Positions 37,261 through 48,771 are shown, counted from the stretch's first letter. The stretch: 64,000 bases of DNA from Neocallimastix lanati (nom. inval.) (GCA_016946835.1 JACVTC010000115.1:403501-467500), one strand, 5' to 3'. Program-made: numbers and translations. The notes: generated from the sequence alone by a model not told the origin.

Positions 37261-38651
37261 TATTTATTTAGGATTAATTTCTTTTTTTTTTTTTTTATAT
37301 TTTTCTATTATAATAGATTGAAAACTTAATTTATTATTTTTTAAAATATATTGTAATAATACTAATTCAATTTTATATTATTATATATATAATTAAGCAG
37401 TTTATATTAAAATTTATTAGATTCATTTTTAATAAAATTTCAATAATTTTAATAATAATAAAAAAAACATTTATCATAATATTTAATATATATTAATATA
37501 TATTATTTAGTATATGTGTTTAATATATAATATTATATATTACAATAAAATGATTAACAACTATTATTCAAATTTAAATTATTATTTAAAAAAAATTTTT
37601 TTTGTGGTGATTGTTAATTATAAAATATAAAAAATAATAATAAAAAGTTTATTCCATTGATTTTTATTCTTTTCCAATTAATATATAAATATTGAATAAT
37701 ATTTATTATATATTAATTATAATATATTTATATATATTAACCAATAGTTTCGAACATAAAGAAAATAAATTTTAATCCTTAGAAAGAATTTTTTTATTTT
37801 TCATATAAATATTTTAATAAATAATTTATCAAAAATTTATTTTTTAAAAAATTGAATTTTTTTTTTATTAATAAAATATTAGAAAATTATAAAAAAAAAA
37901 AAAATAATAATTAAATAATTAATAATTAAATAAATAATTATTATAATTATAATAAAATAAGAAAAAAAAAATTTTTTTTTTTTATTTATTAATCTTGTTT
38001 AATTAGTATTTTTTTTTTAAAGTAAATTTTAGAAATAAAAACAATAAAATTTAATTGTAATTTTTTAAAATTAATTTATTATTTGATATAATAAATATAA
38101 AAATAAATAAAATAAAATCTACATATTAAGTATATTTTAATTATTAAAGGTAATATTATGATTTTATTAAAAAAATAACATCCATAATAATAATAATAGT
38201 ATCATTTTAAGAATCAATCTGAAAAAAGTGAATTATAGCAGATTTGTAAAAATGAATATAAAGTAAAGATAATAAAAATTAAAAAATAATATTAAAAAAG
38301 TGTAATGAAAATTTAATATTGAATAATAAAAAAAAAAAGAGAAGGAAAATCATCAAATATCATAGGTTATAAAATCATCGCTTAAGCTTCTTCCAATATA
38401 TATATTATTTTTTTTTCTTGGAATTACTTATTTTTTATAATTCGAAATTCATTTGATAATACCTTCAAATATGAAGATAAATTTTTCATTTATTTCAAAA
38501 GAAAAAAAAAAAAATAATAATAATTATATATGATATAAAAAAGAATAAATTTTAAAATTTACCAAAGTAAATAATAATTTGGAAGTAATATTAAAATCAA
38601 ATTGTATTATTTTAATTGTTAATTTTAATTTTATAGAGAAAAGAAAAGAAA

Positions 38652-41121
38652 ATGCGCTGGTTGCAATTATCTTCCGCAACTCTTCTCCTTGCTTCAGCTG
38701 TTAAAGCATGGGAATGGGATTGGGCTGTTTCTGGTGAAGCTAGTATGACTCACGTAATTATCTAAATAAAAATTTTAAAGCTAATTTGGTGTTAAAATTA
38801 AAATGGAAGTATTTAAATATATAATGTAATTAAAATTATTTATTATTATTCTATTTAATATTATAACTTTTTTATATTATAAAGTACGAATTAAACGGTG
38901 GTGGTGGTTCCTGTAATGTTAGTGCTATGGGTAATGCTGCTGGTCCAACTGCTGCTATTAGTGGTTTATGTAAGTTTATTTAAATATTAAATTAATAGTT
39001 AATTAATTAAATAAAAATTCATATTATGAATTTATAATATAATTATTACGATAGAATAAAATATATATTAATATTTCTTTTAAAAAAAAATAACATAAAA
39101 AATAGCTTATGGTTCATGGAGTGGTTTAGGTGGTGGTCCAGCTTGTGGTCTTTGCTACGCCTTAACTGTTTATGGTAGTTATGATGGTCAAGCTGATCCA
39201 GCTTTATTCCCAAAATGTTCACTTGTTGTTCGTGTTACTGATCAATGTCCATATCCAGATAATAAGGAATGGTGTCCAGGTCCAGAACAACCAGAATCTG
39301 GTAAATAAAAATATATTTAAATATATTTTATTGAATAAATATCTTTTTTATTATTATTATTTTTATGATGTTCATAATAATTATAAAAAAAATATATATA
39401 TGTTATTTTATAAAAAAAAGAGGGATTCTTAAATCCACGTGGTATGAGATACCACTTCGATATTAATATTTCTAGTGGTCAAGGTGAAGCTCGTGAATGG
39501 TTCCCACGTGATGCCTCTGGTAACCTTTTAGGTACTGGTAAGGTTTACTTTGAAATGGTTTCATGTAGAGAATGGAGTGGTTGGAAATATGGTGCCAAGG
39601 TAAAATAATAGATAATGATATATATATATTTTATTAAAGATGAAACGCAATATTTAACAATATAATATTATTAATAATGTTAAAATAGAATATTACTACC
39701 TTAAAGGATGAAACTTGGGGTTGTATTGCTTTAGATCCGTAAGTTAAAAAAAATTTTTTTTTTGAAATTTAATTAAGAAAAAGAAAAATAATTATATAAA
39801 AAATAATTAAAAAAAAAAAAAATACAAAATAAAAAAAGGAAAAAATGAAAGAATATTGAAAAAACTTATTAATGAATAATTTATTTATATAGAGGATATG
39901 ATGGTGAAGGTATGTGTGGTACCCCAGATCCAAATGATCCATTAGCTGGTAACGCCAATGCTAAAACTACTCTTCCAGATAATTTCCCATTCTTAAAGGA
40001 CAATGGTTACGTTTTACCAGATGAAAATGGTGATACTGAAGAAAAACCAAAAACTAAGACCACCAAGAAAGCTGAACCAACTGAAGAAGCAACCTCTTGC
40101 TGGGCTAAGAAATTAGGTTATGACTGCTGTACTGGATGTAACTCTGTTTACAGTGATGAAAGTGGAGAGTATGTATTATATATAATATAATTAATAAAAA
40201 TCCTATTTGTTCATTTTTTTATTAAAATATAAAATAATATAAATAATAATTTACTAAATAAAAATAAATCAAATAAATCAAATAAAATACAAAAATCAAA
40301 AATAAAATAAACAAAAAAAAAAAAAAAAAAAAAAAACTAATATAAAAGATGGGGATTTGAAAACGATAAATGGTGTGGTATTGTTGAAAATTGTAAGTCT
40401 GAAACTTCTACTTGTACTGGTTATCCAGATTTCCCATGCTGTAAGGGTTGCGATGTTGCATTCTCTGACACTACTGGTGATTGGGGTGTTGAAAATAATG
40501 AATGGTGTGGTATTAAATCCACTTGTAAGGGTTCAAGTGCTGCTCCAGACACTTGCTTCTCGGAACCAGATTACCCATGTTGTACTTCATGTAATGTTGT
40601 AGAAACTGATGGTAATCAAAGGTATAGAATCATTTAAAAATTTATTTTATAAATATATGATATAAATTGTTATTATTATTATAATGATAAAGACAATATA
40701 TTATAAATTTTTTCATAGTATAAAATATTATATATGTAAATTAATAAATATTTAAAATAATTATGATAATAAAATAGATGGGGTATTGAAAATAATGAAT
40801 GGTGTGGTATTCCAGACTCTTGCCCAACCAGTACTAAGAAGAAGCGTAGTGACGGTTTCACAATTCTTCCAATCTGTCATAACCCATTACCAACTTGTGT
40901 TGCTTTATACGATCAATGTGGTGGTGATGGTTACTTCGGTCCAACTGAATGTTGTAAGGGAAAATGTATTTCTCAAGGACCATAGTAAGTTTTTAGTCTT
41001 TTTTTTTTTTTTTTATGATATCCTCTAATTATAAAATTTATAGAATTATTTTATTCACCAATAAATTTTTTTTTATTATTAAATTTAATTTAGCTATTCT
41101 CAATGTGCTGAAGAAGAATAA
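38652..41121 (+). CDS. Secreted GH45-like endoglucanase with three dockerins and a CBM1
   Basis: Secreted plant-cell-wall hydrolase expected to cut beta-1,4-glucan and dock into the anaerobic-fungal cellulosome. Exons: 38652-38753, 38885-38969, 39106-39300, 39421-39599, 39689-39738, 39893-40168, 40349-40621, 40778-40984, 41094-41121; phase is kept, 464 aa. The signal peptide is about residues 1-19 (cleavage near VKA/WEW). The catalytic double-psi barrel (about 20-225) resembles GH45 subfamily C: LGGGPACGLCYALT, VVRVTDQCP, MRYHFDI and SCREWSG; the Asp residues of VTDQC and HFDI are candidates for catalysis. A Lys/Thr/Glu linker follows. Three CBM10-type dockerins start at C273, C318 and C365, each with a CC, then a W, then NE/DKWCGI. 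A C-terminal CBM1 occupies 427-460 (DQCGG, FGPTECC, YYSQC). Expansin-like activity is the main alternative, since the fold is shared. Codon use is that of a highly expressed gene. Confidence 0.92.
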
Positions 41122-41344
41122 TTGATTTTAAAAAAAATGAATTAATATATATCTTTAAATTAAATGAGAAAAAAAAAATTGTTTTGACAATTTATTTAAT
41201 AATTAAAGAATATATAAAACTATCATAATTTATATAAGATAAAAAAAAAAGAAATTGGAATTAAAAGTTTAAAAACAAAAACGAAGAAAAAAAAAAAATC
41301 AAAAATATTAAAAAAAACAAAAACAATAAAATAAAAAAAATAAA

Positions 41345-41378
<34 letters not shown>

Positions 41379-41864
41379 AATATGAAAAAAAAATTTTTTT
41401 TAACAAATTTTTATTGAGATAACTTTTTTTTTCCAAGTTTTTTTATTCCTAAAAAAAATTTTATATTATATAAATTATTTCTTGTAAATAATAATAATAA
41501 TAATAATAAAAGATAAATATAAAGAATTAAATATAAATTATTAAAAAAAAAAAAAAAAAAAAAGGAAAAGAAAAAGAGAAAGGAAATTTTTTTTTTTTTT
41601 AGTTTATGAAAACTTTATTTTATCATTATTAATTATTTTTATTATAATGCTGAGAAAGACATATAATGGGTATTGTTGCATTTGGTGATGTTTTTTAAAG
41701 ATGATTTAAGGTTTTAAAATACTTTTGAATTTTTTTTTTAAAAAAAAAAGGAATAATAATATTTATATTTCGTAAATTTAATTTTTTAGGATAAAATTTT
41801 TTACTTTATTTCATTTTTTTTTTTTTATTTTTTATTTTTTATTCATTTATTTATTATTTATTAT
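41122..41864. other. Spacer downstream of the GH45 gene
   Basis: A/T-rich DNA with poly(A) runs (41347-41376 and 41540-41563) that includes the 3' UTR of the cellulase gene. A more mixed patch at 41640-41710 (tgctgagaaagacatataat) gives no coding match. The retroelement block begins after it. Confidence 0.6.
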
Positions 41865-42000
41865 ATGAATTATCCATCTTTCTTTATTGGTAGTAACAAA
41901 TTACCAAAAACTGACAACTATACTTATCTTGGTATTCCTTTTGATAAATCTTTATCATTGAAACGAATACAATCCAAATTAAACAGTAATTTAAATGTAA
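41865..42000 (+). pseudogene. Reverse-transcriptase fragment of a non-LTR element
   Basis: A short open segment from the ATG at 41865 contains TDNYTYLGIPFDKSLSLK. This resembles the conserved segment after the catalytic site in LINE-type reverse transcriptases (a YLG motif followed by FD and L). It ends at an AT-rich stretch and has no catalytic YxDD upstream. A remnant only, interpreted with the adjacent element. Confidence 0.55.
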
Positions 42001-42775
42001 TTTTATTATTATTATATATTAAATAAAATTATTCTTTAAGTCTAAAAAAAAAAAAAAAAGAAAAAAAAAAAAGAATTATTTTGTATGTGTATTTTTCCCT
42101 GGTATTATGTAATTTCATTATATTAATCTATTTAGTAAAGCCATGGAAGAGTATTCTCTTCCTAGTCTATAAAATATATATATATAAAAAAAGAAAAAAT
42201 GTAATCTTATGTAGCTATTGTAAAATGAAAAGTATTGAAGATTGATTCATTCCAAAGCTTGTGTTTAAGACTTAATTTGAAATCTATTTCATTATGGAAA
42301 AGATATTTTACCAGGGTTCTCGCTGTTATGGAACATCTATTGACAACATAAGGCTGATTTTTATCCGTGGTATACACTCATGGACCAATGCTAAAAGAGA
42401 GGAATTCATTCTAGATCCAAAAAAATTCAAGAATAATATTTTATGAAAAAAATTACTAAATTCACTGATAGTTTATTCAGGATTAAATTATTCACTCCAA
42501 ATATCAACCACGCGAAATTTGAAAAAGTATTTGAAAAAGCAATATCAGGAGTTAAAATTTCATATTGTTGATGTTCCAAATAGAATCATCAGGTTTCTTT
42601 TCAGAGTTAATAACAAAATTTAATTTCTAATAATACATCCAATAGTACTGACTCGGCAAATCTCAGTTCAACTAATTTAGTAAATGTTATAAATGACAAT
42701 CATGAATTCATTGTTCCCAATATTCCCAATCTTAATTCTTATAATCCAATTTCACATTCTAACACAGAAAAGTTT

Positions 42776-43429
42776 TCTTTTTGTCTTAGTTGGAATACAA
42801 ATGAATTGAATTTTGTAAAAAGAGATTAGTATTGAGTACTTCAAAACGATTTTTAAACCATTATTCCTATGATTTCAGGAAACGAATAATGAGACTAATG
42901 ATACTAGAAATTTATGTAAAGTTACAATTCCCAACTATAAATATTTCCAGAAATGAATGGATCCAAATACGCCAAGTTACAGAGGTTTATATTTTGGGTA
43001 TCATGTCTCATGTCAAGCAGTCCTTGAAGATAATTCCTATACTCATCTTGTCTCTTTAACAAAATATAGTCAATGAAAATCACTCTAAGTGTTCTATAGG
43101 TAGGTAATTTATATTTCCCACAAAGAAACACTCATTATAAAACCAATATGTATTCTCTGAAGTTTTCACATGCCTTCAGAACTATTCTTCTTGGAGATCT
43201 TAACATGAACATCTCTGACTTATAAGATAAATTAACCAACGGTAACCTTGGTAACTTGTTTATTCTTCCGATTAATGGTTCACCTATTTCATGGACTAGA
43301 GGTTTATATTCATCAGATATTGATCATGCGTTAGTCAACTCAAGTATGCTAGATAAAATATTAAGTGCTTATTTTATTGATTATTCTTTTGTATCTGATC
43401 ATAAACCTTTGGTAGTTTATTGCTAGAAA
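42776..43429 (+). pseudogene. APE-type endonuclease domain of the retrotransposon, broken
   Basis: The N-terminal SWNTNEL motif, the GDLNMN motif and the C-terminal SDHKP motif of exonuclease III-like LINE endonucleases are all recognisable and in the right order. They fall in different frames and are cut by several stops (for example after KRD at about 42827, ISDL at about 43221 and VVYC at about 43424). It cannot encode an active enzyme. Confidence 0.75.
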
Positions 43430-43542
43430 ACTACTGAGTTTAGTATTGGCTTCCGATGAGTCTTTCGTTCCAGATGTGGAAATAAATTCAATGCTTGTGT
43501 TGCCAAAGCCGCCAATATTATTGAAGACGACTATCAAGAACG

Positions 43543-44233
43543 GTGTCCATGTTGTTATAAAAAAAATAGTAATCCTCGATTGGAACATTGGTTTTTAAAA
43601 TGCTATCTTTTCGGTAAATTTCGAATGAAATATTTTAAGGATATTGAAGTTCTTTATGAAGAATTTTTAATTATAACTTCTAAATATTGTCCAATATCAA
43701 ATAGTAATGTAATCACTGTTGTCACAGATATGAATATAGAATCAAGTACAGATTCTGAGAGTAGTAACAAAGTTTATAATAATAATAATAATAATAGAAC
43801 TAATATCATTAATAATAGAAGTATTTGTAATAGAGAAAATAGTAATATTAAAATTAGGGATAGTGCAAATAATAGTATCGTTACTAATAATGTAGTGAAT
43901 TGGTCAATTGACGATAATCGTTTTAATATTAGTAATTTTCTTAATGAGTGTGTAAATACATATGTGACATGGTACCTAATATATAACTTCCTTCTTGATG
44001 GAAGAGATGTAGACATTATTGATTTAAATTATAAAAAGGAATAGGATGTTTTGTTTAAGAACCAAATCATTTCTGGTGATTATTCAATAATGCTATTCTT
44101 GGTACGATCAACGGCTCTCTTTACTGAAATTATGCCTAGGGCTAGTACTCGACAAGGGTTGCTATTCCGGAAGTATAAACGCAAATTAACTAGGAACGTT
44201 AAAGCTGAAAATGCTTGCAGTAAGACAAGCTAG
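43543..44233 (+). pseudogene. C-terminal zinc-knuckle and tail of the retrotransposon
   Basis: CPCC followed by EHWF and LKC gives a C-x2-C-x10-H-x4-C pattern like the C-terminal knuckle of LINE ORF2. An Asn-rich segment with an (AAT)n run at about 43778-43796 follows. A single TAG at 44043 separates it from a last basic stretch ending at 44233. Confidence 0.6.
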
Positions 44234-44339
44234 CAAGGTATATGAACATTTTTCTGAATTTATTAATACACTTTATTTTAAATATTACCTTTTATTTTAT
44301 GTTACTATTTTAAATATTATTATGTTCTAATTGGACAAG

Positions 44340-44356
44340 TAATATTTTAATTTTAT

Positions 44357-44392
<36 letters not shown>

Positions 44393-44620
44393 TCATGTAA
44401 TTAATAAATGAATATAGAAATAAAGTTTAAAGTTCGCAATAATTGTGGCTGTAAAAAAAAAATTTTTTTTTTTTTAAAATTAATAATTTTTTTATTTCGT
44501 AAATTTCATTTTTTATTTCGTAAATTTTTTATTTTTATTTTTTTTAAGTTATTTGTATTTATTTATTATTTAGAATATGAAAATTTTAATCGATAAATAT
44601 ATTTACATATTCCTTTTTAG
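44340..44620. other. AT-rich interval between element pieces
   Basis: Contains a 27-bp poly(T) (44359-44385) and a duplicated ttatttcgtaaattt motif (44493-44530). No gene seen. Confidence 0.5.
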
Positions 44621-45130
44621 AGGAATTTCAGCTTTAGATGAGCTACAATTTGATACTAGGGAACAGAGACATTTAAGTGAACAACGAACAACTCTTTAGT
44701 CTAAAAATAAAAAAGTGAAGAACTCTTAAATAGTTCACAGGGGGGTTTATTGTTCTGTATATTGTTGGGATTGGGCTTTATCTTGCTAAAAACAATATCT
44801 ATCATTAATAGCTCTCTTGAGTTACTATTTAATCGATTTAGTATATAAAATTTATAAAATCCTTCAGTATTAGGAGTATAGAAGTCATACAAATATGGAT
44901 TAGGAACGGTATTATTAATAGTCCTATTATATATATTTCAGACACAATACTAACAGTCTAGCTCCACTCACAGAATCTATTGAGTGTAATTCTCTTAATG
45001 AGAATCCTTCTCTATTTTCAGGGGAGAGTTTAGTAGTGGACACCTCACTATCTATTTTAAAGATGTTACTTCTTTGTTATATAATTTTAGATTTAAATGG
45101 TGATCATGTTATTATACATAATGTACATCA
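44620..45130 (+). mobile_element. Degenerate element fragment, copy D
   Basis: Homologous over about 450 bp to the segment at 46010-46440. Both share actagggaacagagacat-type sequence, then tagctctcttgagttact, then an open stretch with SIECNSLNEN followed by SGESLVVDTSL, parallel to SMEIESSDN followed by SRDSFVVSEPI in the other copy. The family is not known directly; the neighbouring LINE remnant suggests it is another part of the same element. Confidence 0.65.
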
Positions 45131-45200
45131 TACAGATATTTTTTTTTAACTTCTGAACTTTTTTTTATTCTTTATTACATTAAATTTTCTATGATTAATT

Positions 45201-45203
<3 letters not shown>

Positions 45204-45244
<41 letters not shown>
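45204..45244. repeat. 41-bp poly(T) between element fragments
   Basis: An uninterrupted T run. Read on the minus strand it is a poly(A) run, which would fit the tail of an inserted retroelement, but the AT-rich background makes this uncertain. Confidence 0.6.
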
Positions 45245-45249
<5 letters not shown>

Positions 45250-45371
45250 TTAATTTTTAATATTTTTTAATTTACTTAATATTTTATATACATTTTATTT
45301 TTTATCTTTAATTTATATAATGTATTTTTTAAAAAAAAAACATTTTATAAAAATATAACTATCTATATAAT

Positions 45372-45409
45372 AAAGCACTGGAAGTGTATTCTCTGCCTAC
45401 TCTATAAAA
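45372..45409 (+). repeat. 38-bp conserved element motif, copy B
   Basis: aaagcactggaagtgtattc, then a T/C-rich remainder ending tataaaa. It matches copies at 42137-42174 and 46646-46683. Similarity to copy A extends about 15 bp upstream (tctatataataaagc). Downstream sequence to about 45560 is mixed in composition and may be more of the element. Confidence 0.8.
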
Positions 45410-46009
45410 AAAAATATGGGGCTTGTAGAATACTTTAATTAATGTTATACCTATTGTGATTAATGCTTTTTTTTAACATTATAATTAATTTGTTATGCCG
45501 ATAGACCTACCTGTATTAATATTTAGAATTCATTCTTCAAAGGGGACAACGTACTTAGTTATGTACCATTAAATGAACATTTCATTAGTAATTTAATGAC
45601 TTTAAAGGATTTAATTATATTAATATTTTTTCTTCTTTTTGTTTATGATTTAAGGAAACCTTTACTTTTTGTTCCCCAGTATTTGAATTGTAATAGAATT
45701 AACACTTCAAATTTCGTAATTTCAAATTTTATTTATTATTTTATTAATATTTTTATTTATTTATTTATAATTATAGTTAACTACTTTTTTAATAATTATT
45801 ATTAATATTTTTTATATATATTTTTACTACATAAATTCTAATTATATCACAATTTTATTTTATGTGTTATTACATAAATGTTTTATATACGTCATACATT
45901 CGCCATATTACAATTTATATAATAGTTGATATCTTAATAATTTATTATATTTATACATAAAATTTATATATGTTATTTTGTTTAATAACAAGAATAATAT
46001 TCATATATT
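45410..46009. other. Interval between copy B and copy E
   Basis: The first 150 bp is of mixed composition and may belong to copy B. At about 45666-45692 a 27-bp piece (core tgttccccagtatttgaatt) is the reverse complement of the start of copy E (about 46029-46056). The rest is A/T-only. No intact frame. Confidence 0.55.
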
Positions 46010-46440
46010 AAACTTTATTTCTAGCAAATTGCAACTCAAATACTGGGGAACAAAGATATTTTAGAAAGAACTTCTATTAAAGAGTTCTGAGTTTAATGTT
46101 CCATATATAATTAGCCTCTCGGATTACCTTACCAATACTATACCAGTGTTAGTAGCTCTCTTGAGTTACTCTTTGATTGGTATAGTAAAAAAAAGCCCTT
46201 CACCATCAAGAAAGTCAACGTCGAACTGATATGGCAAAGAAGAACCACTATTACTTTTCCTCCAAGGGCATCTTACACAAATAATAATAATCGCTCTTTA
46301 CACAACGAATCTATGGAAATTGAATCTTCCGATAATATTTCTCTTGGTTCGAGGGACAGTTTTGTGGTCTCAGAGCCAATCTACTTTACAGATATAACTT
46401 CTATGCTTTATTTTATTAAATACTTTCGTTATAATTGATC
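46010..46440 (+). mobile_element. Degenerate element fragment, copy E
   Basis: A second copy of the sequence at 44620-45130. It keeps an open stretch of about 83 codons (46191-46439), with VNVELIWQRR, TFPPRASYT and SRDSFVVSEPIYFTD, ending at a TGA. Composition is clearly less A/T-rich than its flanks. It reads like the end of a mobile-element frame but no named domain was recognised. Confidence 0.65.
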
Positions 46441-46645
46441 TCATAATAACATATATCATAATAACTTTTAAATTTTCTCTTTATTTTCATTGTATTACAT
46501 TAACTTTATTTTTTATTAAATTTTATTTTTAATTTTTTTTTTTTTTTTTAATTTGATACATTTTTTTATATATTATTTTTTATCTTCTAATGTATACAAT
46601 ATATTAATGCTTTATTTAATAATCAATAAAAAAAAAAAAAAAAAA

Positions 46646-46834
46646 AAAGCAATGGGAAGTGTATTTTCTTCCGAGTCCAAAAAAAAAAAAAAAAAAAAAA
46701 AGAAAAGAAAAAAGAAAAAAATAGTCCTACGTACTGGCATTAAGAGAGTAGACGTCAAAACAATCAGTAAAGGAAGAAATTCTGATACAGATTCTAATGA
46801 TTTTTATTCACATGGAGTTTTCATCAATGAATAG
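46646..46834 (+). mobile_element. Element motif copy C with short open frame
   Basis: A 26-bp poly(A) precedes the third copy of the 38-bp motif (46646-46683). From the ATG at 46652 an open frame reads MGSVFSSES, a long Lys/Arg run, then IKRVDVKTISKGRNSDTD, ending at 46834. The same ATG region is out of frame or closed in the other two copies, so it is treated as element sequence rather than a host gene. Confidence 0.6.
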
Positions 46835-47767
46835 ATTTCTTTTATTAATAATATTATTTCGATTACATTAATCAAATAAAAAGTAAAGGTTCTTTATCTT
46901 GACTTTCAATAAAGTAATAAGAGTAATGAAAAAATAGTTTGATACTTAAGATCTCTTAGCCCGATAAATGTTATATATTAATACTTAAATTTTTGATTAA
47001 ATTAACTTTTTTTAATATATCGTCAAGTTTATTTAGTTTTATTTAGTTAAATTAATCTAGTAAATTATCCATATTTATTTAAATAAGATTTTTATTTTAA
47101 ATAATCATATTTTTTATTAAAATATTAATAATAAAACTTTGTTAAATAAATTATTAAATATTCATTTTATAATTAATAAACTAAACCTTTTAAATATATT
47201 CTCTCCCAAATATTAACAAAAAAAAAAAAATTATATGTACATATATTATGTGAAGAAAAAAGAAGACAAAAAAAAATAAAAACTTTTTTTATTCTAATTT
47301 TTATTAAATAATCTTACATATTGCATATAAAATATAATTATTATATATGATTTAGAGTTAATTTTAGTTCTTTATTTCGTTAAAAATTTTATATTACATA
47401 AAAAAATAATAATAATTAAATTCAATTGAATTACTTTAAAATACGGATCCTTTTTCCATTAATAAAAATTTTAAATTTTTAATAAAAATCAAATTTAAAA
47501 TATATTTTATACAGAAAAGAATAAAATATTTAACAATATGTATAATCATATATTGCTTTTTAAATAACACGAAAAAGTATTTATATAAAAAAATAAAATA
47601 AATAAATAAAAAAAAAAAAATAAAAATAAAAAAAAAACAATATTTTAATTGATTATATTGAAAAATGACAATATAATTGATAAATTTGTTACATTAAGAA
47701 AATATCATCAACCAAATATTTGAATAAAATATTTAAATATCTATCATAATTAATAGATTGTAAAAAT
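46835..47767. other. Spacer upstream of the receptor gene
   Basis: A/T-rich, with a mixed patch at 46860-46990 that may still be element DNA. The rest, to the ATG at 47768, is presumed promoter of the receptor gene. Nothing specific was identified. Confidence 0.6.
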
Positions 47768-48734
47768 ATGAAAATAAAAAAAGTATTTTTCAATATAAAA
47801 AAATTATATATAATATTATATATATTTTTAATACATTATATATCCAATGTATATCCCATTAATGTCATCATTCGTAAGGATGAGATGAAAACTTTTTCAG
47901 AAACAATCAATAAAGTAATAGAAAATTCTTATACAAATGAAATAAAATTTAATTTAGTAGATGACCATTACATAATACCAGCAGAGGGTAGAAATTCTAT
48001 AAATATTGCTACGAATATAATTTTTTATAGTGAAAAAGGTGCTATCCTTGATTTTCAGCATGCTTCTAAATCTTTCATAAATTTTAATTTTAATTTTGGG
48101 ACAAATAATAAAAAATTGATTTTTCATAATATTACTTTTTATAATTATTTTAATGATGATAATTTCGATAGTGTATTAAACTTTAGAAATCCAAATTATA
48201 AAAATGATTTTTTAATTCAACTTAATAATTGTACATTTAATGAACTTTCTAATAATATATTATACTTTGATTATTCTTTTAAAGAACAATCTGATTATAC
48301 AATTCAAGCTGAAATAAATAACTGCTCATTTATGTAATTTTTTTTTTCGAATAAGTATATAAATAGATAAAAAAGAAGAAAGAAAAATATAAATATATAT
48401 ATATGTCTAAATAATATTAAATATATATATTTTACTCATTATCTAAATAATTTTTTTTTTTTCTACTTGACAAAGAAATATAAACGAAGTATTTAAATTA
48501 CATCATTTCAATTCTAAAATATTAAATATTAATAAATTTGAAAATTTCTTTGCAATTAGCTTTAATTATTGTTACTTTCAAAATAATAATTATATAGGAA
48601 CTATATTAAATGGTTCTGCAACGTTTGATAATTGTAATTACATTATTTATATATTGAATATTTATTGTCATAGAATATCAAAAAATATTATAAATATAAA
48701 TGGATAAATAAAAAACAAAGCAAAAAACAAAAAA

Positions 48735-48771
<37 letters not shown>

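Larger units (their letters stand above)
35273..38651. other. 3.4-kb intergenic region with tandem repeats
   Basis: Between the small orphan gene and the cellulase gene. It holds a 27-bp duplication (35351-35404), an (AAAT)n array (35664-35757), the large 7-bp minisatellite (36782-37260) and A/T-only sequence. No exon or RNA gene was recognised. The last few hundred bases are presumably the GH45 promoter, without a nameable element. Confidence 0.65.
42120..44240 (+). mobile_element. Decayed non-LTR retrotransposon, reverse transcriptase missing
   Basis: A degenerate LINE-like copy broken by stops and frame changes. In order: a 38-bp motif shared with two other sites (42137-42174); a remnant resembling an ORF1 region (about 42295-42620); then an APE-type endonuclease, visible as FCLSWNTNELNFVKRD (about 42776), PSYRGLYFGYHVSC, ILLGDLNMNI (about 43180), SDIDHALVN and SDHKPLVV (ending about 43426). 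Only about 110 bp later comes a C-terminal zinc-knuckle-like CPCCYKKN...EHWFLKC (about 43543-43605). The whole reverse-transcriptase domain that should lie between is absent. A tail frame runs to about 44233, ending near TRQGLLFRKYKRKL. The block is less AT-rich than its flanks, as expected for inserted DNA. Confidence 0.8.

Noticed and set aside
36739-37329. 196-aa and 90-aa hydrophobic frames on the plus strand
   Set aside because: Same minisatellite unit in the other orientation; open because the repeat lacks stops in those frames.
43774-44016. 80-aa minus-strand Leu-rich frame
   Set aside because: Antisense of the Asn-rich retroelement tail.
45596-45805. 69-aa hydrophobic frame
   Set aside because: AT-only, Ile/Phe/Tyr/Asn composition, overlaps inverted element debris.
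46553-46834. 93-aa Lys-rich protein as a host gene
   Set aside because: Begins in AT-rich DNA and overlaps motif copy C of the element; the poly-Lys is a poly(A) run.
47768-48710. First receptor exon read through to the stop after 48700 as a separate secreted protein
   Set aside because: GT at 48334 and 48634 with matching acceptors keeps phase and restores the repeat motif FDNCYFKN across the second junction.
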